From the NCBI GenBank assembly GCA_964648215.1, contig CAZYMF010000083.1, positions 1 to 19,213 of the forward strand: a stretch of DNA of 19,213 bases, in the 5' to 3' direction. Source of the DNA: CAZYMF01 sp964648215. Its GTDB lineage: Bacteria; Desulfobacterota; Binatia; HRBIN30; JACQVA1. Under the pieces are notes generated by a model. It saw only the letters and a program-made list of their open reading frames with translations. It did no database searches and had not been told where the DNA came from. The position numbers were made by a program, and so were the translations under genes. Below, piece by piece: positions 1-7,170 of the stretch; the first letter of the stretch is position 1, and each line of letters opens with the position of its first letter.

Positions 1-769
1 ACTCCGAGAAGATCATCTCGTAGGGCTTGCCCATGATGTTGGCGAGCACGTTGAGGCGGCCGCGGTGGGACATGCCGAGAACGATCTCCTCGGCGCCCAG
101 ACCGGCGGCGTCCTCCACCAGCGTCGCCAGCAGCGGAATGAGCGACTCGCCGCCCTCGAGCGAGAAGCGCTTGACGGTGGGATACTTCGTCTGCAGGAAA
201 CGCTCGAAGTCCTCCGCCTCCACCAACTTGCTCAGGACGTAGACACGATCCTCCGCGGCCAGCTCCGGCCGATTGAGGCTCGGCTCCATTCGCTCCTGCA
301 GCCAGGTGCGCTGCTCCTTGTCGGCCGTGTCCATGTACTCGACGCCGAGGGTGCCGCAGTACGTTGCCCGCAGCTTCGCCAGCAGATCGCGCAGGGTGGC
401 GGTCGGGCATCCCTTGAAGCTGCCGCACTCGACGACGCGGTCGAGATCGGCGTCGCCGAAGCCGAACTCGGCGAAGTCGAGCAGCGGGTGGTAGTCGGCG
501 TTGTGCCCGAGCGGGTCCAGGTCGGCGATCAGATGACCGAGCTCGCGATAGGAATGGATCAGATCGAAGACGCCGATCACCGGCGTCACCGCCGACGTGG
601 CCGCCCTGACGGCGCCGGTGCCGTTGCCACGGGCCAGCTCGAAACCGCCGAAGAAGATCGCCCACTGGCTGTCGACCGCGGTCGGATCCTCGAGAAAGCG
701 CCGATAGAGATCTTCGAGATACTCGGCGCTGGCTCCGTTCATGAAATCCAAGGCGCTCACCGTTGCCAT
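1..769 (-). CDS. sucA: 2-oxoglutarate dehydrogenase E1 component, N-terminal part (runs off left edge)
   Basis: Thiamine-diphosphate-dependent E1 subunit of the 2-oxoglutarate dehydrogenase complex, which decarboxylates 2-oxoglutarate in the TCA cycle in the cytoplasm. Reading the minus strand from the ATG at 769-767 gives 256 codons with no stop before the edge. Residues about 9-35 match the E1 N-terminal lipoyl-partner segment (FMNGASAEYLEDLYRRFLED, then a DSQW block), followed by IHSYRELGHLIADLDPLG. Near the edge lies the diagnostic GMSHRGRLNVLANIMGK motif of the family. About 930 residues are usual, so roughly a quarter is present; the catalytic core is outside the window. The start at 769 is preferred over an internal ATG at 743 because the conserved segment begins before the latter. 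A purine-rich GAGG abuts the start. It is divergent from the propeller gene at 1038; sucB would be expected beyond the left edge. Sure of family; only the N-terminus can be judged. Confidence 0.93.
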   Translation of the reverse strand, partial: MATVSALDFMNGASAEYLEDLYRRFLEDPTAVDSQWAIFFGGFELARGNGTGAVRAATSAVTPVIGVFDLIHSYRELGHLIADLDPLGHNADYHPLLDFAEFGFGDADLDRVVECGSFKGCPTATLRDLLAKLRATYCGTLGVEYMDTADKEQRTWLQERMEPSLNRPELAAEDRVYVLSKLVEAEDFERFLQTKYPTVKRFSLEGGESLIPLLATLVEDAAGLGAEEIVLGMSHRGRLNVLANIMGKPYEMIFSE

Positions 770-1037
770 CCTCTGCGGAGCGACGCCGGCGACGAACACA
801 CCACCGCGCCGCGTCCCGCAACACCTCTACACTGCCAGAGATTCGAGAATGCACCAAGCGCCCCGGTCAACGGGTCGAGCGCATTGATCGGCTCTCGATT
901 CCCGGCTCCCGGTTCCCGGCTTCCGTTCCCCGTCCGGCTTCGTCGCCGGCGAGCCCTCCCCAGCTTGCTTCGCGCTTGTACTTGACAGGGGCCATGTCTT
1001 TCCGGCAAGTCAGCCGCGGAGAAGGCGGTCGGCCCCG
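770..1037. other. Divergent intergenic region between sucA and the FG-GAP gene
   Basis: The 268 bases hold no convincing gene. They must contain the promoters of both flanking divergent genes, but I see no complete -35/-10 pair. The only distinct structure is the heptamer tandem repeat annotated separately at 890-931. A GGAGAAGG stretch at 1018-1025 can serve as the ribosome binding site for the gene at 1038. Confidence 0.6.
890..931. repeat. Degenerate heptamer tandem repeat (GGYTCCC, about 6 units)
   Basis: Six consecutive 7-base units fit the consensus GGYTCCC with one or two changes each: GGCTCTC, GATTCCC, GGCTCCC, GGTTCCC, GGCTTCC, GTTCCCC. The 7-base period keeps pyrimidine blocks in phase. 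It resembles the short heptameric tandem repeats known from intergenic regions of some cyanobacteria and other environmental bacteria. It lies between divergent genes and outside both coding regions. Confidence 0.7.
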
Positions 1038-3290
1038 ATGGGTTCTCTGCGAAAAACGAGTCCCGCAAGTGTGCAACGCGTCGTCCGGAGCCACACGGCG
1101 GCCGGGGTCATCGCGGCGTTTCTGTGGCTGCTCACGGGCGCCCCGGCCCGAGCCGGAGTGCCGGTCAGCTTCGCCCCGCCGGTATCGTACGCCAGCAGCG
1201 CCGGTGCCCGAGCGGTCGTCATCGCCGATTTCGACGGCGACCAAAAGCTCGACATCGCTACCGCCGACGGCACGGCCGGCACCGTGTCCATCCTTCCCGG
1301 CACCGGAATGGGGGCGTTCGGCTCGGTCGCGGCCACCCTGGACGCGGGGGCCACAGCGGTGGCCTTGGCTGCGGGCGATCTCAACGGGGACACCCGTCCC
1401 GATCTGGTGGTGGCCGACAGCGCCAGCGGCAACGTCCGCGTGCTGCTGTCGACCGGGTCGGGATTCAGCTATGCGCCGGCCACCACCCTGGCCCTGGGAG
1501 CGCCGGCGGCACAACCGGTGGCTCTCGTGCTCGGACGTTTCGACGCCGACGACAACCTCGACGTGGCCGTCGTCTCCCAAGGAGCGCATCGCGTGGACGT
1601 CTTCCTCGGCAACGGCGACGGCACGTTTGCCACGGGTGAGGCCTTGATCTTTCAACCGAGCCCGGTGGCCATCGACGCCACGGATCTGAATGACGATGCG
1701 CGGCTCGACCTGCTGCTGGCGCGCGGCGACGGCACCGCGGCCGTTTTCCTGGGCTCCGGCAGCGACGGCGCCTTCACCGGTTTCGGCGCCATCGGCGTGA
1801 TCGATGCGCCCACCGCCATCGCCGCCGCCGACATCGACCAGGACGGTTTCACCGACATGCTCCTCACCGGAGCGGACGACGATCGCGTCGTCGTCCTGAG
1901 CGGCAATGGTGACGGCACCTTCAACCTGCCGCTGCGCTACCCGGTCGGCACGGACCCGAGGAGCCTCGCCGTGGCCGACTTCAATCAGGACGGCCTGCCG
2001 GACGTCGTCACCGCCAACCGGGGGAACGATTCGGTGAGCCTGCTGCGCGGGACGTCGGCGAAGGAGCTCGCCGCGGCGCAGCAGTTCAGCGTCGGCAGCC
2101 AGCCCGTCGGCATCGCCGTCGACGATCTCGACGGGGGCGGATATCCGGACCTGGTCACCGTCGATCAGGGGGACGGCGGGGTATCCGTTCTCCTCAATCT
2201 CACCGGAGTCGTGACCCCGCCGCCGACGCCGACGCCGGTGCCCGGTCCGGAGATTCTGGTCGGCTCCGCCACTGCCGCACCCGGCGGTTCGGCCGGGATC
2301 ACCGTCAGCCTGCAGGCACACGGGGCCGATGTCGCCGCGGTGCAAGGGGACCTCGAGTTCGACGTCTCTTCCTTCGACATCGCCAGCGGCGACTGCCAGG
2401 TCAACCCGGCTCTGGGCAAGCAGCTGGCCGTGCTGATCCGGAACAACGGCTCCGGCACCGCGGCCGTCCGCTCCGTTCTGCTCTCCTATACCAACAGCAC
2501 TCCGCTGCCCGACGGACCGCTCTACACCTGCACCTTCCACGTGCACGGCGACGCCACGGGCGGCAGCTATCCGATCGCCGCCCGCTTTCTCAGCGCCAGC
2601 GACCCGACCGGCGATGCGGTTCCGGGCCTCGGCGCGATGGACGGCTCCATCCTGGTCGCCGAGCTGACCACGACCCCGACCACCACCCCGACCGGCAGCC
2701 ACACCTCGACCCCAACGCCGACGCCGACGGCCACGCTCAGCCCGAGCCTGACACCAACGGCAACGTTGACCGAGACGGGAAAGGGAACAACCACGCCCAC
2801 CGCCACGCCGACGCAGACTCCGGCGACCCCGACGGTCACGCCGACGCAGACTCCGGCGACCCCGACGGTCACGCCGACGCAGACNNNNNNNNNNNNNNNN
2901 NNNNNNNNNNNNNNNNNNNNNNNNNNNNNNNNNNNNNNNNNNNNNNNNNNNNNNNNNNNNNNNNNNNNNNNNNNNNNNNNNNNNACCCCGACGGTCACGT
3001 TGACGCCGACGACCCCGGAGGGGACGCCGACGGATACGCCAACGCCGACGACACCGACGGAGACACCGACCGACCTCCCGACGGCAACGCCGACAACGCC
3101 GGCCGCCTGTGTGGGCGACTGCGCCAGCACCGGCTCGGTGACGGCCGCGGATCTGATCACCGCCGTCAATATCGCTCTGGGGACGGAATCACCGTCCGCG
3201 TGCACAACCGCCGACCGCAATCACGACGGCCAGGTGACGGTGGACGAGATCACCGACGCCGTCGACAACGCCCTGGTCGGCTGCCCCTGA
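1038..3290 (+). CDS. Secreted FG-GAP/VCBS seven-repeat protein with cohesin-like and dockerin-like domains (interrupted by N gap)
   Basis: Predicted secreted, calcium-binding modular protein; the ligand is unknown. Residues 1-39 form a signal peptide ending in ARA. Seven FG-GAP/VCBS repeats follow to about residue 390, each with a calcium-loop-like stretch (DFDGDQKLD, DLNGDTRPD, RFDADDNLD, DLNDDARLD, DIDQDGFTD, DFNQDGLPD, DLDGGGYPD); seven blades suit a closed beta-propeller. After a short Pro linker, residues about 405-542 look like a cohesin domain (VGSATAAPGGSAGITVSL, then a repeated beta pattern). A Thr/Pro linker from about 544 to 690 contains the 100-N gap. Residues 691-750 resemble a dockerin-type paired EF-hand: the second loop (D726, N728, D730, Q732, E737) is intact, while the first has lost two ligand positions. 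The start is supported by GGAGAAGG 12 bases upstream. True length is uncertain because of the gap. Confidence 0.82.
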   Translation: MGSLRKTSPASVQRVVRSHTAAGVIAAFLWLLTGAPARAGVPVSFAPPVSYASSAGARAVVIADFDGDQKLDIATADGTAGTVSILPGTGMGAFGSVAATLDAGATAVALAAGDLNGDTRPDLVVADSASGNVRVLLSTGSGFSYAPATTLALGAPAAQPVALVLGRFDADDNLDVAVVSQGAHRVDVFLGNGDGTFATGEALIFQPSPVAIDATDLNDDARLDLLLARGDGTAAVFLGSGSDGAFTGFGAIGVIDAPTAIAAADIDQDGFTDMLLTGADDDRVVVLSGNGDGTFNLPLRYPVGTDPRSLAVADFNQDGLPDVVTANRGNDSVSLLRGTSAKELAAAQQFSVGSQPVGIAVDDLDGGGYPDLVTVDQGDGGVSVLLNLTGVVTPPPTPTPVPGPEILVGSATAAPGGSAGITVSLQAHGADVAAVQGDLEFDVSSFDIASGDCQVNPALGKQLAVLIRNNGSGTAAVRSVLLSYTNSTPLPDGPLYTCTFHVHGDATGGSYPIAARFLSASDPTGDAVPGLGAMDGSILVAELTTTPTTTPTGSHTSTPTPTPTATLSPSLTPTATLTETGKGTTTPTATPTQTPATPTVTPTQTPATPTVTPTQXXXXXXXXXXXXXXXXXXXXXXXXXXXXXXXXXXTPTVTLTPTTPEGTPTDTPTPTTPTETPTDLPTATPTTPAACVGDCASTGSVTAADLITAVNIALGTESPSACTTADRNHDGQVTVDEITDAVDNALVGCP
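2817..2884 (+). repeat. 33-base coding minisatellite (Thr/Pro 11-mer), truncated by the gap
   Basis: Two exact 33-base units (2817-2849 and 2850-2882) encode the 11-residue repeat TPATPTVTPTQ. A third begins at 2883 and is cut by the N run. Related sequence (TPTVTLTPT) resumes right after the gap, so the unsequenced part is probably more copies of the same array. This is a low-complexity protein linker, not a CRISPR array: the units are contiguous with no spacers. Confidence 0.85.
2885..2984. other. Assembly gap (100 N)
   Basis: Exactly 100 consecutive N, the conventional length for a scaffold gap of unknown size. It falls inside the Thr/Pro minisatellite, where short-read assembly commonly breaks. 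The reading frame happens to stay open across 100 bases, but this says little about the true length. Confidence 0.97.
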
Positions 3291-3316
3291 CCGTGCCGCC
3301 GGGGCGCCGGCCGGCT

Positions 3317-3345
3317 TTGCGATAGGGCGCTCCGCAGGGTATAAA
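3317..3345 (+). promoter_or_regulatory. Candidate sigma70-type promoter of ribB with near-leaderless start
   Basis: TTGCGA (3317-3322) and TATAAA (3340-3345) are separated by 17 bases. A start about 7 bases past the -10 would fall near 3352, leaving roughly 7 untranslated bases before the ATG at 3359, and no Shine-Dalgarno sequence is present. The -10 is embedded in the inverted repeat described next. Confidence 0.55.
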
Positions 3346-3353
3346 TTCCCTGC
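3334..3353. promoter_or_regulatory. Inverted repeat centred on the ribB -10 box (possible operator)
   Basis: GCAGGG (3334-3339) and CCCTGC (3348-3353) are perfect 6-base inverted arms around TATAAATT. The symmetry over the -10 would suit a repressor site, but it could also be chance. No FMN riboswitch fits in the 68-base intergenic region. Confidence 0.35.
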
Positions 3354-3358
3354 CCGTT

Positions 3359-4618
3359 ATGTTCACCTCATTCCGCGAGCCCCCCAAGAGAGCGCGGCGC
3401 ATCAGCCCGATCGAAGACGTCATCGCCGACATGCGTGCCGGCAAGATGGTGATTCTCATGGACGATGAGAATCGCGAGAACGAGGGTGATCTCTGCCTGG
3501 CGGCCGAGAAGGCCACGCCCGAGGCCATCAACTTCATGGCCAAGTACGCGCGCGGCCTGATCTGCCTCGCGCTCACCGAGGATCGCATTCGCGAGCTCGG
3601 GCTGAGCATGATGGTGGCGGAGAACCGGGCCCCCCTGGGCACCGCCTTCACCGTGTCCATCGACGCCCGGCGCGGCATCACCCACGGGGTGTCGGCCGTC
3701 GACCGCGCCATCACCATCCAGACGGCGGTGCAGGACGGGACACACCCGGAGGACCTGGTGGTTCCCGGCCACGTCTTCCCGCTGCGCGCCCGCAAAGGCG
3801 GCGTGCTGGTGCGCACCGGCCAGACCGAGGGCGTGGTCGACCTCGCTCGGCTGGCGGGACTGAAGCCGGCCGGCGTGATCTGCGAGATCATGAAAGAGGA
3901 CGGGACCATGGCCCGCCTGCCCGACCTCGAACGCTTCGGCGCCACCCACGGCCTCAAGCTGTGCACCGTGGCGGATCTGATCGAGTACCGGCTGCGCTGC
4001 GACTCGCTGGTGCACCGCGTCGCCGAGGCCAAGCTGCGCAGTCGCTACGGTGGCGACTTCAAGGTCTACGTCTACCACACCGACGTCGACGACGGGGAGC
4101 ATCTGGTGCTGGTCAAGGGCGACATCGTCCCCGACGAGCCGGTGCTGGTGCGGGCGCACTCCGAGTACCTGCCCGGGGATGTCTTCGGTCTGGTCAACCG
4201 CAACACCGGCGCGCTCGTGCACCAGTCGATGGAGGTCATCGCCAAGGCGGGCCGCGGGGTGGTGCTCTACCTGCGGCGCGAGGGCCGCGGCGCCGAGCTG
4301 CTGGCGCCGAGCGGCGAGGACGGCCGCCACCGGCCGCGTCAGGACGCGCGCCGGCCGAGCACCGACACGGCCGGACGGAGCATGGAGTTTCGCGAGTACG
4401 GGACCGGAGCCCAGATCCTGCGCGACGTCGGCGTGCGCAAGATCCGCCTGCTCACCAACCATCCGCGCCGGATGGTCAGCCTGCCGGGCTACGGTCTGGA
4501 GATCGTCGAGTGCGTTTCCCTGAACCTGCCGGCGGGCGGCACCCACAAGCCGACGAAGCCGACGAAGCGAGCCGGTCGCCGGCCGCACGGCTCGCGGCGG
4601 GTGGTACCGCTGCGCTGA
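3359..4618 (+). CDS. ribB: 3,4-dihydroxy-2-butanone-4-phosphate synthase fused to a degenerate GTP cyclohydrolase II-like domain (RibBX-like)
   Basis: The N-terminal half (about residues 15-215) is a complete RibB domain, which makes the four-carbon precursor of riboflavin from ribulose 5-phosphate. It shows the acidic metal-binding motif DDENRENEGD at 35-44, the GITHGVSAVDR segment, GHVFPLRARKGGVLVRTGQT and HGLKLCTVADLIEYR. The C-terminal half (about 220-400) has the RibA fold signature, including YGTGAQILRDVGVRKIRLLTNHPR and GYGLEIVE. However, the three zinc cysteines of RibA are absent: SEC has become SEY (Y270), and the RCDCG region reads NRNTG (R281 and T283 at the cysteine positions). 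A basic insert follows REGRGAELL. Only RibB activity is therefore expected, as described for RibBX-type proteins. The start at 3359 adds about 14 residues before the domain, and I see no better start. The stop is one base from the convergent pagL-like stop. Confidence 0.92.
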   Translation: MFTSFREPPKRARRISPIEDVIADMRAGKMVILMDDENRENEGDLCLAAEKATPEAINFMAKYARGLICLALTEDRIRELGLSMMVAENRAPLGTAFTVSIDARRGITHGVSAVDRAITIQTAVQDGTHPEDLVVPGHVFPLRARKGGVLVRTGQTEGVVDLARLAGLKPAGVICEIMKEDGTMARLPDLERFGATHGLKLCTVADLIEYRLRCDSLVHRVAEAKLRSRYGGDFKVYVYHTDVDDGEHLVLVKGDIVPDEPVLVRAHSEYLPGDVFGLVNRNTGALVHQSMEVIAKAGRGVVLYLRREGRGAELLAPSGEDGRHRPRQDARRPSTDTAGRSMEFREYGTGAQILRDVGVRKIRLLTNHPRRMVSLPGYGLEIVECVSLNLPAGGTHKPTKPTKRAGRRPHGSRRVVPLR

Positions 4619-4619
4619 C

Positions 4620-5216
4620 TCAGTGCGACTTACGCTTGGGGAAGTACGTCAGGCCGAAAGTGAAGAAGTCGGTATTGAGTCCGGTGTTGACCCGGCTGAT
4701 ACCCGCGTTGGAGATATGTCGCAGCCGGTACGATACCGTCAGCGCCGTCGTCCCGTCGATGAACCAGTGCAGCCCGAGCCCCGCCTGCGAGCTGAATTGA
4801 AATCGCGTGCCCAGATGCTCGCCGCGCAGGTCGGTGTAGAGCAGGCCCTCGCCGCCCTCCACGAAGGGCACCAGCCGCTGGCCGTAGTCGTAGCGGAGCG
4901 AGAAGAAGATCGGGTTGACCCCGAGCTCCAGGGTATCGGTGTGATTGGTGATGTAGGAGCCGATCGGCTCGATGACGAACCCCACCTGGATGTGATGCTC
5001 GGCGAGCGGCTTATCGATCAACGCCGGCAGGAAGAAGCTGACGCGCGGCAGCAGGGAGACGAACTGGAGGTTGTCGCGGTAGCCCGCGCCGTACGCGATG
5101 CGCAGGCCGTAGCCCTGGATACCGTGACGGGCGGCGTCCTGAGCGCGCGCGGCCGGCGCCGGCGCCAACCCCAGCAGGGCAAGCAACAACACGACAATGG
5201 GTCTCCTGACCGTCAT
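4620..5216 (-). CDS. PagL-like lipid A 3-O-deacylase / acyloxyacyl hydrolase family outer-membrane protein
   Basis: A 198-residue protein with a signal peptide (residues 1-25, ending ARA) and alternating beta-strand sequence, the size of an eight-stranded outer-membrane barrel. PagL enzymes remove the 3-O-linked acyl chain of lipid A in the outer membrane. Near the C-terminus it carries the family motif RLRHISNAGISRVNTGLN: His167 and Ser169 match the catalytic His and Ser of Pseudomonas PagL. The residue 14 after the His, the third triad member (Glu) in that enzyme, is Asn181 here, so activity is uncertain. The start at 5216 has AGGAG just upstream and gives a normal signal peptide with early arginines. 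A second AGGAG with a GTG inside the signal peptide would remove those arginines. It is divergent from dsbD and convergent with ribB. Confidence 0.82.
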   Translation of the reverse strand: MTVRRPIVVLLLALLGLAPAPAARAQDAARHGIQGYGLRIAYGAGYRDNLQFVSLLPRVSFFLPALIDKPLAEHHIQVGFVIEPIGSYITNHTDTLELGVNPIFFSLRYDYGQRLVPFVEGGEGLLYTDLRGEHLGTRFQFSSQAGLGLHWFIDGTTALTVSYRLRHISNAGISRVNTGLNTDFFTFGLTYFPKRKSH

Positions 5217-5248
5217 GGCTCCTGGGGAACGAATTCGGGTGCGCGACT

Positions 5249-5275
5249 GTTATACGGCTGCCGAACAACGCGCAA
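5249..5275 (-). promoter_or_regulatory. Candidate promoter of the pagL-like gene
   Basis: On the minus strand TTGCGC (5275-5270) lies 15 bases before TATAAC (5254-5249). Transcription would begin near 5242, giving an untranslated leader of about 26 bases that contains the AGGAG site. The -10 is good, but the -35 match and spacing are marginal. Confidence 0.4.
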
Positions 5276-5288
5276 GCACTTCGTGACC

Positions 5289-7055
5289 ATGCCCGCGCCT
5301 CGCCGACCGCTGCCAGCGCTTCTCTGGCTCCTCTTGCTGTCCCTCCTGACGGCGTCGCCGTCCGCGGTCGCCGTCGCCGCCCCGGGCCCGAAGGTGACGC
5401 TGAGCGTCGAAACGACGCACGACAAGGCCCCGCGCGGCGGAACCATCCCGGTCGCCGTCGTCGCCGCGGTCGAGCCCGGCTGGCACATCAACTCTCACAA
5501 GCCGCACGACGCCTTCCTGATTCCCACCGCGGCCACCCTGACACTGCCGGCGGGCGTCACCGCCACGGAGCTCGAGTACCCGCCTCCCCACGACAAGAAG
5601 TTCGCCTTCGCCCCGGACAAGGAGCTGAGCGTCTACGAAGGCAAGGTTCACATCGCGACGACGCTGCGGGTCCCCGCGGACTTCGCCGCCTCGCGCCTGC
5701 GCGTGGAGGCGACGCTGCGCTATCAGGCGTGCAACGACACGCTGTGTCTGCCCCCGGCGACGGCCAGAGCCGAGCTGGCCCTGGCCGTCGCCGACGCAGC
5801 CGGTGCCGCCGCGCCGCCGCCGTCGGGCGCGTCGAGCGCGAGCGCCCCGGCCGGACAGCGGGCAATCACCCGGTGGCTCGACCAGCGCGGGCTGTTGTTC
5901 ACGCTGCTCGCCGTCGCCTTGCTCGGCGTCGGCCTCAACCTGACCCCTTGCGTCTATCCGCTGATCTCGGTGACGGTGGCCTACTTCGGGAGCCACGGCC
6001 GCGGCCGGCCCGGGCGCACGGCGATGCTGGCGACGATCTACGTGCTCGGCATCGCCCTGTCGTTCTCCGTGCTCGGCGTGGCGGCCGCGTTGTCGGGCGG
6101 GCTGTTCGGGGCGGCGCTGCAAAAGCCCGCGGTCATCGCCTTTCTCGCGGCGGTGATGGTGGCGTTGGCGCTGAGCTGCTTCGGGCTCTACCAGCTGCAG
6201 CCGCCGGCCGCCTTGATGCGCTGGGCGGGCGGCTCGACCCAGGGCGTGGCCGGCGCCGCCTTCATGGGGCTCACCATGGGCATCGTCGCGGCGCCGTGCA
6301 TCGGCCCCTTGGTGCTGGCCCTGCTGGTGGCCGTGGGCGCGCGCCACGATCCGCTGCTCGGCTTCGCCCTCTTCTTCGCCCTCGGCGTCGGCATGGGTTT
6401 GCCCTACCTGGTGCTGGCGGTGGCCGCCGGCTCGCTCAAGCAGCTACCGCGTTCGGGGGAATGGCTGGTGTGGACCGAACGGCTCTTCGGCTTCGTCCTC
6501 CTCGGCATGGCGGCCTACTTCGTCAGCCCCTTGCTGCCCTCGCCGGCGCACGAGCTGCTGCTGCCCGCACTGATCGCGATCGCCGGAATCTACCTGGGGT
6601 TCGTCGATCGCGCCGGCACCAAGGTGCGCGGCTTCCCGCCGCTGAAGCGCGCGGTCGGCCTCGCCGCCGTCGCCGCAGCCCTGTGGCTCGGATGGCCGCA
6701 GCGACCGGCGCAGGCCATCCAATGGCGCGTCCTCACCCCGGACGCCATCGCCGGCCTGCATCACGACGGCCGTCCCGCGGTCATCGACTTCGGCGCCCAG
6801 TGGTGCATCCCGTGCAAGGAGATGGCGCGCACCACCTTCGTCGACGCCGAGGTCGTGCGCGCCGCGGCCGGCTTCGACATGCTCAGGGCGGACATCACCG
6901 AGGAGAGCGAGCACACCAAGACGCTGGTCGAGCGGTTCGACGTCCGCGGCGTGCCCACGGTGCTGATCTACGACGCCAAGGGCAAGGAGGTCGAGCGGCT
7001 GATCGGCTACACCAGCGCCGACGAGCTGGTCACGGCCATGAAAAAGGCCGGCTGA
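5289..7055 (+). CDS. dsbD: Thiol:disulfide interchange protein DsbD
   Basis: Inner-membrane reductase that passes electrons from cytoplasmic thioredoxin to periplasmic partners such as DsbC. All three DsbD modules and all six redox cysteines are present in 588 residues (E. coli about 565). A signal peptide covers about 1-31. The periplasmic alpha domain has C148 and C153 in YQACNDTLCLPPA. The membrane beta domain, about eight helices, has C221 in LNLTPCVYPLIS and C337 in IVAAPCIGPLVL. The C-terminal thioredoxin-like gamma domain has C506 and C509 in AQWCIPCKEM and the cis-Pro region RGVPTVLIYD. The frame is open upstream to 4623, but that stretch is antisense to the pagL-like gene. The ATG at 5289 starts a typical signal peptide; an in-frame GTG at 5283 is an alternative. 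No clear Shine-Dalgarno site precedes it. Confidence 0.95.
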   Translation: MPAPRRPLPALLWLLLLSLLTASPSAVAVAAPGPKVTLSVETTHDKAPRGGTIPVAVVAAVEPGWHINSHKPHDAFLIPTAATLTLPAGVTATELEYPPPHDKKFAFAPDKELSVYEGKVHIATTLRVPADFAASRLRVEATLRYQACNDTLCLPPATARAELALAVADAAGAAAPPPSGASSASAPAGQRAITRWLDQRGLLFTLLAVALLGVGLNLTPCVYPLISVTVAYFGSHGRGRPGRTAMLATIYVLGIALSFSVLGVAAALSGGLFGAALQKPAVIAFLAAVMVALALSCFGLYQLQPPAALMRWAGGSTQGVAGAAFMGLTMGIVAAPCIGPLVLALLVAVGARHDPLLGFALFFALGVGMGLPYLVLAVAAGSLKQLPRSGEWLVWTERLFGFVLLGMAAYFVSPLLPSPAHELLLPALIAIAGIYLGFVDRAGTKVRGFPPLKRAVGLAAVAAALWLGWPQRPAQAIQWRVLTPDAIAGLHHDGRPAVIDFGAQWCIPCKEMARTTFVDAEVVRAAAGFDMLRADITEESEHTKTLVERFDVRGVPTVLIYDAKGKEVERLIGYTSADELVTAMKKAG

Positions 7056-7084
7056 TCCCGACGATGCCGTCGCCCACGGTTGGC

Positions 7085-7113
7085 TTGTGCCCCGAGGGCC
7101 ATCGGGCTAGACT
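7085..7113 (+). promoter_or_regulatory. Candidate promoter of the rhlB operon
   Basis: TTGTGC (7085-7090) and TAGACT (7108-7113) are separated by 17 bases in the 115-base gap after dsbD. The leader would be about 50 bases, ending in an AGGA site before the GTG start. The -35 match is weak. The spacer contains a small CCCGA/TCGGG inverted repeat. Confidence 0.35.
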
Positions 7114-7170
7114 GCCGGCAACGTGACGAAATCGGACCAGCCGCACGGCTGCAGGCACCCCTAGGAACCC

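Noticed and set aside
982..987. TTGACA resembling a -35 box for the gene at 1038
   Set aside because: No acceptable -10 hexamer occurs 15-19 bases downstream.
867..2702. Long minus-strand open frame antisense to the propeller gene
   Set aside because: Its Arg/Gly/Ala/Asp-rich product has no recognisable domain, and the opposite strand encodes clear FG-GAP repeats; such shadows are expected at this GC content.
2817..3090. Repetitive region considered as a CRISPR array
   Set aside because: Units are contiguous, lack spacers and encode an in-frame Thr/Pro linker.
5248..5256. TGT plus TATACG as an extended -10 for dsbD
   Set aside because: No -35 is present, and the same bases read better as the -10 of the divergent pagL-like gene.
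4623..5288. Upstream extension of the dsbD frame
   Set aside because: This stretch is antisense to the pagL-like gene; the DsbD signal peptide begins at 5289.
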